From Kocuria atrinae C3-8 (GTDB taxonomy: Bacteria > Actinomycetota > Actinomycetes > Actinomycetales > Micrococcaceae): a stretch of DNA of 64,000 bases. The stretch is from assembly GCF_000286355.1 (NCBI RefSeq), contig NZ_AJXN01000110.1, forward strand, positions 1 to 64,000, written 5' to 3'. Under the pieces are notes generated by a model. It searched no databases and was not told where the DNA came from. It saw only the letters and a list, made by a program, of their open reading frames with translations. Below, in pieces: positions 38,484 through 47,670 of this stretch. Both the position numbers and the translations under genes were made by a program. The first letter of the stretch is position 1; each line of letters opens with the position of its first letter.

Positions 38484-38621
38484 CCGTTTAACACCACCTG
38501 CCTTAACGGTTCGGTCTTAAGCGGACTCGCCGCCGGATGAGCGGTAAGTCACAGGTGACTCGCTGGTACGTTAACGAACTAATCGTTGCCCTTCCCTCCT
38601 CAAGGAAAGCCCTCGTTCCCC

Positions 38622-40168
38622 ATGGACACCTTGCAATCAGTTCTGGATGCCATCCGCGATGTGATTTGGGGGCCCTGGCTCCTGATTCCCCTGCTCCTCG
38701 GGGTGGGCATCTTCATGACCATCCGACTGCGCGGCATCCAATTCGTGCTCTTCGGTAAGGCCATGAGCCTGGGCTTCGGCCGACGCTCCAAGCAGAACGG
38801 CGAGAAGGGCGAGATCTCCTCGTTCGCGGCCATGTCCACTGCACTGGCCGCAACCGTGGGCACCGGCAACATCGTGGGTGTCGCGGCCGCAATCTTCATC
38901 GGTGGTCCGGGCGCACTGTTCTGGATGTGGATCACTGCTCTGTTCGGCATGGCGTCCAAGTACGCGGAGTGCTTCCTGGGCGTCCGGTTCCGCACGCGTG
39001 ACTCTGCCGGTCAGCTCACCGGTGGACCGCAGGTCTACCTGGTGCGCGGCATTCCCAACAAATTTGGACGATTCCTGTCCCTGATGTTCGCGGTGTGCTG
39101 CGTGGTGGCGACCTTCGGCATCGGCAACATGACTCAGGGCAATGCGATCGCCAGCAACCTGGACCACACCTTCTCGGTCCCGCCCATCCTCACGGCCGTG
39201 GTGCTGGCCATCGCTACCGGCCTGGCCCTGTTGGGCGGCATCCGTTCGATCGCCAAGGTCACCACGCTCATGGTGCCGCTGATGATCGTTCTCTACATCG
39301 GTGCCGGCCTGTACATCATCGGTGTGAACTTCTCGGGAATTCCGGAGGCCTTCGGGTTGATTTTCACCGGTGCGTTCACCCCCATGGGTGCCACCGGCGG
39401 TTTCGTGGGATCTACGATCATGATGGCCATTCAGATGGGTGCTGCTCGCTCGCTGTTCTCCAACGAGTCCGGCATGGGCACCGCCTCGATCGCCGCATCC
39501 GTGGCCCAGACCAACCACCCCGTACGCCAGGGCCTGGTCTCCATGACCCAGACCTTCGTGGACACCCTGGTGGTCATCTCCATCACCGGTTTCGTCATCC
39601 TCACCACCGGCGTGTGGGATCAGGGTGACCCCGGCACGATGACCTCCATCGCCTTCTCCACCGGCCTGCCCGGTGAATGGGGCGGCATTGTGGTGACCAT
39701 CTGCCTGGTGCTCCTGGGCTACTCGACCGTGCTCGGCTGGGCCTACTACGGCGAGCGCAACATGGAACGCCTGGCCGGTTATAAGGCCGCGGTCATCTAC
39801 CGCGTGCTCTTCTCCATCGCTGCAGGTTTGGGCGCGCTGGCACCGTTGACGCTCGTGTGGTCCTTCTCGGACATCATGAACGGGCTCATGGCCATCCCCA
39901 ACCTGATCGGATTGGTGATCCTGTCCGGCCTGGTGGTGCGTGAGACCCGGCTCTACCTCAAGCACGATCCGCACTTCACCGCGACCACCGAGGAGATCGA
40001 CCGGTTCATGGGTGAGCACCCGGCGCCTTGGACGCTCAGATCGACCACACGGTCGACCTGAGCTCGGAGCAACCCGCGCTGTCCGAAACCGGGTCCATGC
40101 CGATCGTCAAGACGGACGACACGTCGAGTTCGCGCCACCGTCCGGACGCTACCTCGTCCACGAAGTAG
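38622..40168 (+). CDS. AGCS-family sodium:alanine/glycine symporter, copy 1 (frameshifted)
   Basis: A 515-residue sodium-coupled amino-acid carrier after repair, with about 11 membrane helices. Family landmarks: TALAATVGTGNIVGVAAA, GPGALFWMWITALFGMA, GGPQVYL, FSNESGMGTASIA and GWAYYGERNMERL. One G is missing near 40025 (GGCGCCTTGG for GGCGGCCTTGG); repair replaces an abrupt end at 40061 by a polar C-terminal tail ending at 40168. It shares over half its sequence with the carrier at 41330-42775 on the other strand. The exact substrate (alanine, glycine or serine) cannot be read from sequence. Confidence 0.9.
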
Positions 40169-40198
40169 CGACGCACTGAACCATCCAGGTAAAGAAAC

Positions 40199-40237
40199 AG
40201 TGGCGGGTGCCCGGATTGCCCGGACACCCGCCACTTT
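40199..40237. terminator. Terminator between AGCS copy 1 and epimerase gene
   Basis: AGTGGCGGGTG pairs with CACCCGCCACT, with an inner CCCGG-ATTG-CCCGG loop, followed by TTTCG; between convergent genes. Confidence 0.75.
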
Positions 40238-40264
40238 CGTCTCCGCGTCTGCAGCGGTTCTGTT

Positions 40265-41112
40265 CTAGGCCCCGCGACTCACCGACAACCGCTGGGTCAT
40301 GGTGTGGGATTCGCCCGCGTTCAGGCGGACGGCGTTGTCCAGCACGTTGGCCGTTTCCACGCACACCATGGTCTGCCATTCGTCATCCGCGAAGTCGGTC
40401 ATGTCCTTGGACTTCTCGGTCCACGGGTTCCACACCACAGTATTGGCCGAGCCCTCCTTGGCCACGGTGATGGTGCGAGCCAGGGCCGGGTCCTTCACCT
40501 GAACGGTGTCCTCGGAATAGTAGACGCGGTCCGTCTCATCCGTGATCGCAATGGGCCCGGACTGCTCCTGTTCCTGCTGGGCGACCTTGTCGAAATACCG
40601 TGCGCCATCCAGGCCCTCGATGCTGATCCGCTGGGAATCACCCACGGACAAGTAGGTGTGCAGGGCTTCTTCGAATTCGAACGCGGTGGAGCCGGTGTTC
40701 GTGACGGTCAGGGACATGGTCAGGTCGGCACCGAAATCCACGGTGTACTCGGCACGGAACTCGTGCAGAAATTCGCCGCGCAGCCGGGGGTCGATGTCCT
40801 CGTGGGTGAGGACAAAGCACGCGGTAGAAGCGGCGTCGTCGTTGCTTATCCCATCTGCGACCTTCCACTCCGTGACGCGCGCGAAGCCGTGGGCGGGCTT
40901 CATGTCTACCGAGCGACCGGGGCCGAACCACGGGAAACAGATCGGTACGCCGCCGCGGATCGCATCCCCACGCTGTCCTTGGCCTGGGACGAAACCCACA
41001 GCACCGGGTCGAGTCCGGTGGGCGCCCAGGACATGACGTGCGCACCATAGGTGCGAACCGTCCCGGATCCGGACGGGCTGGAGAAGGTCAAGGGCGCAGG
41101 AAGTCGAGTCAT
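40265..41112 (-). CDS. D-hexose-6-phosphate mutarotase, YeaD-like (frameshifted)
   Basis: A 282-residue beta-sandwich aldose-1-epimerase-family protein after repair, expected to interconvert the anomers of glucose 6-phosphate. Family segments: GGVPICFPWFGP, the catalytic-site His in KPAHGFAR, EEALHTYLSVGD with a second His, DRVYY, and VVWNPWTEKSKDM. One G is missing near 40965 (GTGGGGATG), joining KDSVG to DAIRGG. It lies between two convergent AGCS carriers with terminators on both sides. Confidence 0.85.
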
Positions 41113-41221
41113 GCATCCAGCTTAGGCACTGGCTAGCGCTGGATGCTCCCAGCAGATCGCGCAACTTTGCTCATCGACCGTCAAGCCCTTGAAGCCGGAA
41201 TCGGCGCTTGCGGATACATAG

Positions 41222-41255
41222 CAACGACCCCCGGTTCGGAGACCGGGGGCCGTTG
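41222..41255 (-). terminator. Terminator of AGCS copy 2
   Basis: CAACG...CGTTG outside and CCCCCGGT/ACCGGGGG inside form one near-continuous stem, 75 bases after the leftward AGCS stop. Confidence 0.65.
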
Positions 41256-41329
41256 AGATGGCTGACGAAAGTCAGGCTACGTGATCAGTTCACAGAGCGA
41301 TTTTCACTGCGCGAACCGAGCCTGCTCGA

Positions 41330-42775
41330 TCAGCGATTGGTGTGTTCGTACGTGTCGATACCGCCCTCGTGGTCCTTCATGAAGCTGTCCACGTCGCTCC
41401 GGGTGGCCCGGAGCTTGGGGTCGTTGCGCAGGTAGTGCCTGGTCTCGCGGGCGATCAGACCGGACAGGATCAGCAGACCCAACAGGTTGGGCAGCGCCAT
41501 CAGGCCGTTCATGACGTCCGAGAAGGACCACACGAGAGCCAACGGAACCGTGGCGCCGATGAACACGACGATCGAGAAGAACACGCGGTAGGGCATCACG
41601 GCGCGACGGCCGAAGAGACGCTCCATGCAACGCTCGCCGTAGTAGGCCCAACCCAGAATGGTCGAGTACGCGAAGAGCACCAGGCCCACGGTCACGATCA
41701 AGTGACCCCACACGCCGGGCAGACCGTGGGTGAAGGCCTCACCGGTCATGGTCGCGGCGCTGTCGCTGCCCTGATCCCACACACCGGTGGTCACGATGAC
41801 CAGGCCGGTGCAGGTCACCACGATGATCGTGTCGATGAAGGTCTGGGTCATGGACACCAGGCCCTGACGCACCGGGTGGGTGGTCTGCGCTGCTGCAGCT
41901 GCGATGGCCGCGGAGCCCATGCCGGACTCATTGGAGAAGATGCCTCGAGCAACACCCATCTGGACGGCCAGGATGATGGCCGAACCTGCGAAGCCGCCCA
42001 CGGCGGAGGTTCCGGTGAAGGCGTCACCGAAGATCAGACCGAAGGCTGCGGGAACCGCGTCCACGTTCACGATCAGGATGTAGAGCGCGCCCAGCACGTA
42101 GAAGATGATCATGATGGGAACCAAGCCGGCGGTGACTTTACCGATGGACTTGATGCCGCCCACCAGGACCAACAGGGTCAGTGCGGCCAGCACCAGGCCG
42201 GTGATCCAGACGGGCACGCCGAACGAGGACTCCACGTTCGCGGAGATCGAGTTGCCCTGGGTCATGTTGCCGATACCGAATGATGCGAGCACTGCCGCGA
42301 TCGCGAAGAACAGCGACAGGAACGTACCGAAACCGTTGGGGATACCGCGCTTGAGGTAGTACTGCGGGCCACCCGAGATCTCACCGGCGGCGTCACGCGT
42401 ACGGAATCGAACGCCCAGGAACGCCTCGGAGTACTTGGAGGCCATGCCCACCACGCCGGTGACCCACATCCAGAACAGTGCACCGGGACCACCGATGGCG
42501 ATTGCCGTGGCAACACCCACAATGTTGCCCGTGCCCACGGTGGCCGCGAGCGCGGTGGTCAAAGCCTGGAACTGGGAGACGTCACCGCCCAGAGCATCCT
42601 TGTCCTTGCGCTCGAACAGTGCGAGCCGCAGCGCGGGGATCAATTTGAACAGTTGAATACCACCCAGACGGATGGTCAGATAAACACCGGTTCCCAACAG
42701 CAGGGGGATGAGGAACCAGGGTCCCCAGATGAAGGCGCCGGCAGCATCCAGGGCATTAGTGAGTGAATCAATCAT
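41330..42775 (-). CDS. AGCS-family sodium:alanine/glycine symporter, copy 2
   Basis: An intact 481-residue carrier, paralogous to the one at 38622. It keeps LAATVGTGNIVGVATA, GPGALFWMWVTGVVGMA, GGPQYYLKRG, FSNESGMGSAAIA and GWAYYGERCMERL. The ATG at 42775 (MIDSLTNALDAAGAF) aligns with the N-terminus of copy 1 and has GAGG upstream; the longer open frame upstream does not look coding. Being intact, it is a useful reference for the break in copy 1. Confidence 0.92.
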   Translation of the reverse strand: MIDSLTNALDAAGAFIWGPWFLIPLLLGTGVYLTIRLGGIQLFKLIPALRLALFERKDKDALGGDVSQFQALTTALAATVGTGNIVGVATAIAIGGPGALFWMWVTGVVGMASKYSEAFLGVRFRTRDAAGEISGGPQYYLKRGIPNGFGTFLSLFFAIAAVLASFGIGNMTQGNSISANVESSFGVPVWITGLVLAALTLLVLVGGIKSIGKVTAGLVPIMIIFYVLGALYILIVNVDAVPAAFGLIFGDAFTGTSAVGGFAGSAIILAVQMGVARGIFSNESGMGSAAIAAAAAQTTHPVRQGLVSMTQTFIDTIIVVTCTGLVIVTTGVWDQGSDSAATMTGEAFTHGLPGVWGHLIVTVGLVLFAYSTILGWAYYGERCMERLFGRRAVMPYRVFFSIVVFIGATVPLALVWSFSDVMNGLMALPNLLGLLILSGLIARETRHYLRNDPKLRATRSDVDSFMKDHEGGIDTYEHTNR

Positions 42776-42935
42776 GGAGAAGCCTCTGATCGTGAGGTGG
42801 GATCTGTGATACGTCACCAATTGTGAGCTGTATCTCGTTGGGTGGAATTGAACCACATTCAGGGCCAATCACCAGGGATCGGGCGTTTCCCGGGTGGTTG
42901 TGTCGACCTCGTAGCTTGCTTAGCGGGCGTTTCGG

Positions 42936-42971
42936 GACGACGACGCCGCTCGCGTGAGCGGCGTCGTCGTC
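42936..42971 (-). terminator. Long perfect palindrome after Bcr/CflA gene
   Basis: A 16-bp perfect stem (GACGACGACGCCGCTC and its complement) with a GCGT loop, 21 bases after the leftward exporter stop. Probable terminator; no T-run. Confidence 0.65.
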
Positions 42972-42992
42972 TGTCGTGAATCTGGAGGTGCG

Positions 42993-44220
42993 TTACTTTC
43001 GGGCGGCGAGAACTGCGCCCAGCGCGACGAGTGCGCACGCGGCCATCGTGATCACCATGGGAACTGCGGAGTGGTCCCCGGCCAGGCCGGACAGGGGCGA
43101 GACGATGCCGCCCAAGATGAATTGGGACATGCCGACCACCGCGGAACCGGTGCCGGAGAGGCCGTGAGCGTGTGCGCGTTGCTGAGCCAGGCCACCGCGT
43201 TGCCGAAGATGAAGCCGATGCAGGACTGCATGAGGAACAGCAGGATCAGCGTGGGGATGCCCACGACGCCCAGCAGCACCAGGATCATGTTGAGGCACGC
43301 GGTCACGCTCATGCCCGTCACGCCCATGAGCAGGAGCGCGCGCGGTTCGTGGTTTTTGACGAGTTTGGTGTTGAGCGTGGCCGTGACGATCGCGCCGGCG
43401 GCGTTGACCGCGAAAATCACCGAGTATGCGAGCGCGCTGTAACCCATCACGTTCTGGATCACGAAGGAGGAGGCTGAGACGTAGGCGAACAACGAGCCGA
43501 AACCGAAGGCGAAGGCCATGGCGTACAGCGTGAACCGGCGGTCCTTCACGACCGTGATCGCGTTGCGCACGATGCGGCCCAGTCCACCTTGCGAGCGCCG
43601 TGCCCTGGGAAGCGTTTCCGGAATCACGAACACCGAGCACGCGAGCATCAACAGCCCGAAGCCCGTGAGCAACCAGAACACGGCCTGCCACTGGGCCACC
43701 GTGGCAATCACGCCGCCCAACAAGGGTGCGATCACCGGCGCAAGTGAGGTGATGAGCGCCAGGACGGAGTAGAGCTGCGCTGCCGTGCGGCCCGAGGTCA
43801 TGTCCGACACCATGGCGCGCGCGATCACCACCCCGGCCGCACCGGCAATTCCTTGGATTCCGCGCAGGACCAGGACCATTTCAATGGACGTCGCGAAGGC
43901 GATGCCCACTGACGCCACCACGAACAACGCGTTGCCGGCAACCATGAGCTTGTGCCGACCGAGCACATCGGACAATGGGCCCAGTACGAACTGACCCAGG
44001 CGATGCCGATCATGTAGGTGGTCAGGGTGAGCTGAACTAGCGAGGCGGTCGATTCGAAGTACTGACCGATGTCCGGCATGGACGCGAGATACACGTCCGT
44101 GGCCATGGGGCTGACCGCGGAGAGGATGCCCAGCGCACCGATCAGCACCACACGATCCACCCGCGGTTTCAGCGCCAAACGGCTCCGGAACGGGTGAGAC
44201 TCGGCGGAACTCTGACTCAT
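42993..44220 (-). CDS. Bcr/CflA-family MFS drug exporter (two frameshifts)
   Basis: A 409-residue, 12-helix exporter after repair. Bcr/CflA landmarks are the first-helix ATDVYLASMPDIGQYF, the loop GPLSDVLGRHKLMVAG, RGIQGIAGAAGVVIARAMV and SGRTAAQLYS. Two bases are missing: near 44000 (GCCTGG for GCCCTGG, giving MIGIALGQFVLGPLSD) and near 43175 in a late helix. Typical substrates are chloramphenicol, bicyclomycin or sulfonamides, but the actual substrate here is unknown. Confidence 0.87.
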
Positions 44221-44368
44221 GGGTGTCCTGCTCCTTTAGGTGGTGTCCCGCTTTGCGTGTGCCCAGCGTTGTTCTGGGCTGTCGAGGATGCCGCGGGCCA
44301 CTCAATGCTAGGGCCTCACCGATTGCTCGTGGGCCAACATGTCACTCGGGGACTTAGGATGTTCAACG

Positions 44369-45162
44369 ATGAACTCCAGCAACGATTCCTCCCAGACCCC
44401 TGATTCGCAGACCTCGGGCGAGCGCCCGGTCTTCCACAAGCAGCCGTACTCGTTCGTGCGCCGTGGGGACCGCCTCTCCCCCAAGCGTCAAAAAGCCTGG
44501 GATGAGTACGCCTCGCAGTGGGTGCTGGACATTCCGCGCGTCATGCCGGACACCTCTGTGGATCCCTCTTTCCGGTTGGACCACGAGGCGCTGTTCGGCC
44601 GCAAGGCACCGCTGGTCGTTGAGATCGGCTCGGGCCTGGGTGAAGCGATCGTCAATCACGCGCTGGCGCACCCCGAGTTGGACACTTGGCCGTGGAGGTC
44701 TACAAGCCGGGCATCGCAGACCTACTGATGAAGGCATCCCAGGCGGGTGTGACCAACGTTCGGGTTGCCCAGGCGAATGCCCCCGAGGTGCTCGAGCACA
44801 TGCTGGAGCCCGGTTCCGTCCATGAATTGTGGGTGTTCTTCCCGGATCCGTGGCACAAGACTCGCCACCACAAACGGCGTTTGGTGTCCCCGCGCTTCGC
44901 CGGACTCGCCGCCCGTGTGCTGGAGCAGGGTGGGCTGTGGCGTCTGGCCACCGACTGGCAGGAGTACGCGGTGGTCATGCGCGAGGTGCTCGACGGCGCC
45001 TCCGATGATTTCGAGAACGTCAACCCCGGCCCCGCCGCCACCGACGAGAACCCCGAGCAGGGTTGGGCTCCCCGCTGGGACGGCCGCATCCTCACGAGCT
45101 TCGAGCGCAAGGCCACCGAGGCCGGGCGGATTCCGAGAGACCTGACGTACCGCCGTCGGTGA
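44369..45162 (+). CDS. trmB: tRNA (guanine-N7-)-methyltransferase (frameshifted)
   Basis: A 264-residue SAM-dependent enzyme after repair that methylates G46 of tRNA. The SAM-binding motif is VVEIGSGLGEA; the family motif FFPDPWHKTRHHKRRLV and GGLWRLATDWQEYA lie in the second half. The N-terminal 40 residues are polar and disordered, as is common in actinobacteria. One base is missing near 44688 (ACTTGGCCG); repair gives AVEVYKPGIADLL. The start at MNSSND is chosen because the extension upstream lacks a ribosome binding site. Confidence 0.9.
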
Positions 45163-45568
45163 TCTTCGGCGTAGCGGGTGACGATTTCTACGTGGCCTGG
45201 GCTGCTACTCCGCGTGTGAGACGTCGAGGGGAACATTCCAGGGGTTGCAAGAACCACTTCCAACACCTCAGGTGTCGTTAGAGCCTTTTCGCGGATGCAG
45301 AAGGGTTCTCACGACACCTGAGGTGCATCCGAGGGTCCTAATGGCACATGAACTGTCGAGTATGTGTGGTTGACGTCCACTGACACTCGTCAATTTCCAT
45401 GTAATTACACATAAATTGCGTTTCCCCTAGTCACTCACGCGTAACAATGGCGTTTATATGCTGTTTTTCGCCATTTATTGCCTTGACCTATTGATCCCGG
45501 TGGGCCTTACTGCCCACACTCACTGGAGAAGACATGAGTGGGGCGCTCATGCAGGTCAGGGGACACAC
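45163..45568. other. Intergenic region, partly AT-rich, with hairpin element 1
   Basis: These 406 bases contain the inverted-repeat element at 45264-45325 and then an AT-richer stretch with a TTGACG box near 45370 and a TGTAATTACA palindrome at 45400-45409. This is probably the promoter region of the gene at 45569. No coding frame is convincing. Confidence 0.5.
45264..45325. repeat. Long hairpin element 1
   Basis: CACCTCAGGTGTCGT (45264-45278) is repeated as its exact complement at 45311-45325. Between them AGCCTTTTCGC and GCAGAAGGGTTCT form an inner imperfect stem. The inner words recur almost unchanged in the element at 47446-47567, while the outer arms differ but stay complementary. Confidence 0.75.
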
Positions 45569-46342
45569 ATGGGGGATGAGAGTGATGATCCGACCAGCCA
45601 ATCAGGTTGGTCGGCGCTGGTTGATCGACTCAAAGGTCCCGGCGGAAAGCTCATCGGGATACTCGCCGTATTGTCCTCAATCATCACCATTCTGGGGTTT
45701 TTCAACATTGACAGCGACACCTTTAATTTCAATTCGATCCCCATATTGAGCTTTTTGTCTATGGCCGCGTTCCTTGGCGCGGGTCTCACAATGGTCATGT
45801 GGCTGCCAAGCTTGAAACGATCCACATTTAAAACCAAGCTATTGATTATCGCGACCATCGTGTTGACAGCGTGCGGAGTCGTAGCACTCCTGATATCGCT
45901 TATCCAGCCGAATATTCCAGGCGGTGGGGGCACAAGCGACCGGACGCTCATGGAGAGCATCGAACCTACGCCGCAGAAGTTCCAGGTTCAACGTGATGGC
46001 AGCACTGCAACCGTGAGCGGCGTGGAGATGCAGGCTAAGTCCTGCCCGCAGGAGACCTCTTCTTTCACCATCAAGTCTCTGGAACAGGGCGACCGGGTGA
46101 GTTTCTCCCTCAAGGGGTTCCCCGGTGACAACGATTCCGGATCATATGCCGTCACTGCTCACGGTGCAGGGATATCAGAGAATTACCGGATATCCCGCGG
46201 TGCAATCCAGCGAATTCAAGCGAGCGCCCAGGAAAACGGAGACTTAAACATCACAATTTCCGCGCAACACCGGCCAGACCTTGGATCCTCCTGCGATGCA
46301 ACCAATGAAGTTTTGGCGATAGAAGACGCTGTCCTCAACTAA
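45569..46342 (+). CDS. Three-helix membrane protein with external domain, unknown family
   Basis: A 257-residue protein. An acidic N-terminus of about 25 residues is followed by three membrane segments (about 28-48, 58-78 and 88-110). The remaining 140 residues are predicted outside the membrane, with two Cys near residues 157 and 241 that could pair, and the pattern of a small beta domain. Codon use is less GC-biased than in neighbours (Ile ATA, Leu TTG, Asn AAT). AGGGGA precedes the ATG. It is followed after 32 bases by the PASTA lipoprotein and probably works with it at the cell surface. I do not recognise the family. Confidence 0.7.
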   Translation: MGDESDDPTSQSGWSALVDRLKGPGGKLIGILAVLSSIITILGFFNIDSDTFNFNSIPILSFLSMAAFLGAGLTMVMWLPSLKRSTFKTKLLIIATIVLTACGVVALLISLIQPNIPGGGGTSDRTLMESIEPTPQKFQVQRDGSTATVSGVEMQAKSCPQETSSFTIKSLEQGDRVSFSLKGFPGDNDSGSYAVTAHGAGISENYRISRGAIQRIQASAQENGDLNITISAQHRPDLGSSCDATNEVLAIEDAVLN

Positions 46343-46374
46343 CTCATCCATCCCCTCACCCCTAGGAGTTACAG

Positions 46375-47429
46375 ATGCGTTCACGATCGACGGCCGGAGC
46401 TGGCTTGGCGCTAGCCTGTTTGCTCGCTATTACCGCTTGCGGGGGCGGTGGTTCATCCGACGACTCCGGCGGCGAATCAGCTGCAGTCGAAGCAACTACC
46501 GAAGCTGCAACTGCGAATGAGATCCCGGATCTCGTGGGCGAAGATCAGTCCAGCGCAGAGGAGCAGCTGACAGAGCTGGGCGTTCGATTCGATTCCAAGA
46601 TCGAGTCCTCCTCCCAAGAGGCCGGAACAGTGATCGCGCAGAATCCTGAAGAAGGCACCCCGGTCGAAGGCGATGGCCCGCAAGTGACACTCACTGTGGC
46701 CGGGGATCCACCTGCCGTTCCCAACGTCATGGGTTCACCAGTAGACGACGCCCGTCGAGACCTCGAAAAACTCGGCTTCACGGTCGAAGAAACTGACGTC
46801 TTCGCACCCGATGCACCCAACGGTGAGGTCGTGGGACAGGATCCGGACGCGGGTGACAGTAATGCCGCCACCGTGACCTTGGAGGTGGCTCGCCCGCCTC
46901 AGAGCATGCCGTTCAAGGACACGAAGCCCATTACCTCCGGCGGCGGCTCCGGCCCCCAGGTCGACAGTGCCAGATCGGGAACGAGGAGTACGCAGAAGCT
47001 TGGGTACTCGAGTCGTACGGCAGGTCGTCTTCTGAGTTCGGCGTCAATCTCGCCGGGGATTACAGCGAGGTGGAAGGCAAACTCGGCATCAATACCTCAG
47101 ACAGTGACACCGCGTGCAAGGCAACCGTCTCGTTCACCAATGAACAGGGTCGCCCACTCGGCGATGGGACCTACAACGTCACGTTCTCCAACCCCGTTGA
47201 TGTGAAGTTCTCCGTGGCAGACGTGGTTCGACTCAATATCGATGCCCGGCTGACCAGCGAACAAGGCGATTGCGGCCTGGTGTTCGGTGACTTCCAGGCG
47301 ACTGGGTTGAAGGAAAGTTCTTCGGACTCAACGGATTCCTCGTCATCGGCCGACCCTTCGGAGAGCGCTTCCGAAGAACCGAGCGAATCCGCCTCCCCGG
47401 AGAGCACGTCCTCCCCCAGCAGTCAGTAA
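46375..47429 (+). CDS. PASTA-domain lipoprotein with C-terminal NPCBM-like domain (frameshifted)
   Basis: A 351-residue exported lipoprotein after repair. The lipobox is AITAC with Cys22. Two PASTA repeats follow (about 48-110, starting IPDLVGEDQ, and 112-172, starting VPNVMGSPV), domains that in other proteins bind peptidoglycan or beta-lactams. After one lost base near 46971 (GTGCCAG for GTGCCCAG) a domain with SYGRSSSEFGVNLAGDYSEV and GKLGIN continues, resembling NPCBM-like galactose-binding folds. The last 35 residues are a Ser/Glu/Pro tail. Unlike usual PASTA proteins it has no kinase domain. Confidence 0.77.
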
Positions 47430-47445
47430 TTCAGTCACAGAGGAA

Positions 47446-47567
47446 CATCTGAGGTGCCGATAGCGCCTCCCCCAACACCTGAGGGGCCGTTGGAACCTTT
47501 TCGCCACCGCAGAAGGGTTCTAACGGCCCCTCAGGTGTAGTTCATGGTTCCAGCGCCACCTCGGATG
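47446..47567. repeat. Long hairpin element 2
   Basis: Three nested stems: CATCTGAGGTGCCG (47446) with CGCCACCTCGGATG (47554) outside; ACACCTGAGGGGCCGTT (47475-47491) with its exact complement (47522-47538) in the middle; and AACCTTTTCGC with GCAGAAGGGTTCT inside. The innermost words match element 1 at 45264. It separates the PASTA lipoprotein from the next BCCT gene. Confidence 0.78.
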
Positions 47568-47670
47568 CACCCCGGACACATACCGCACCCCGGCACACAA
47601 ATGTGGGGAAAAGTGGTTCGCCACCCTAACCTGGAAAGGTTGCTGACCGACTACCCCCGCAGGAGTCCCC

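Noticed and set aside
45569-47429. Island as prophage or insertion sequence cargo
   Set aside because: No integrase, transposase or target-site duplication can be seen; only composition and flanking hairpins suggest transfer.
45264-47567. CRISPR-like repeat pair
   Set aside because: Only two units over 2 kb apart with genes between them and no regular spacers or cas genes.
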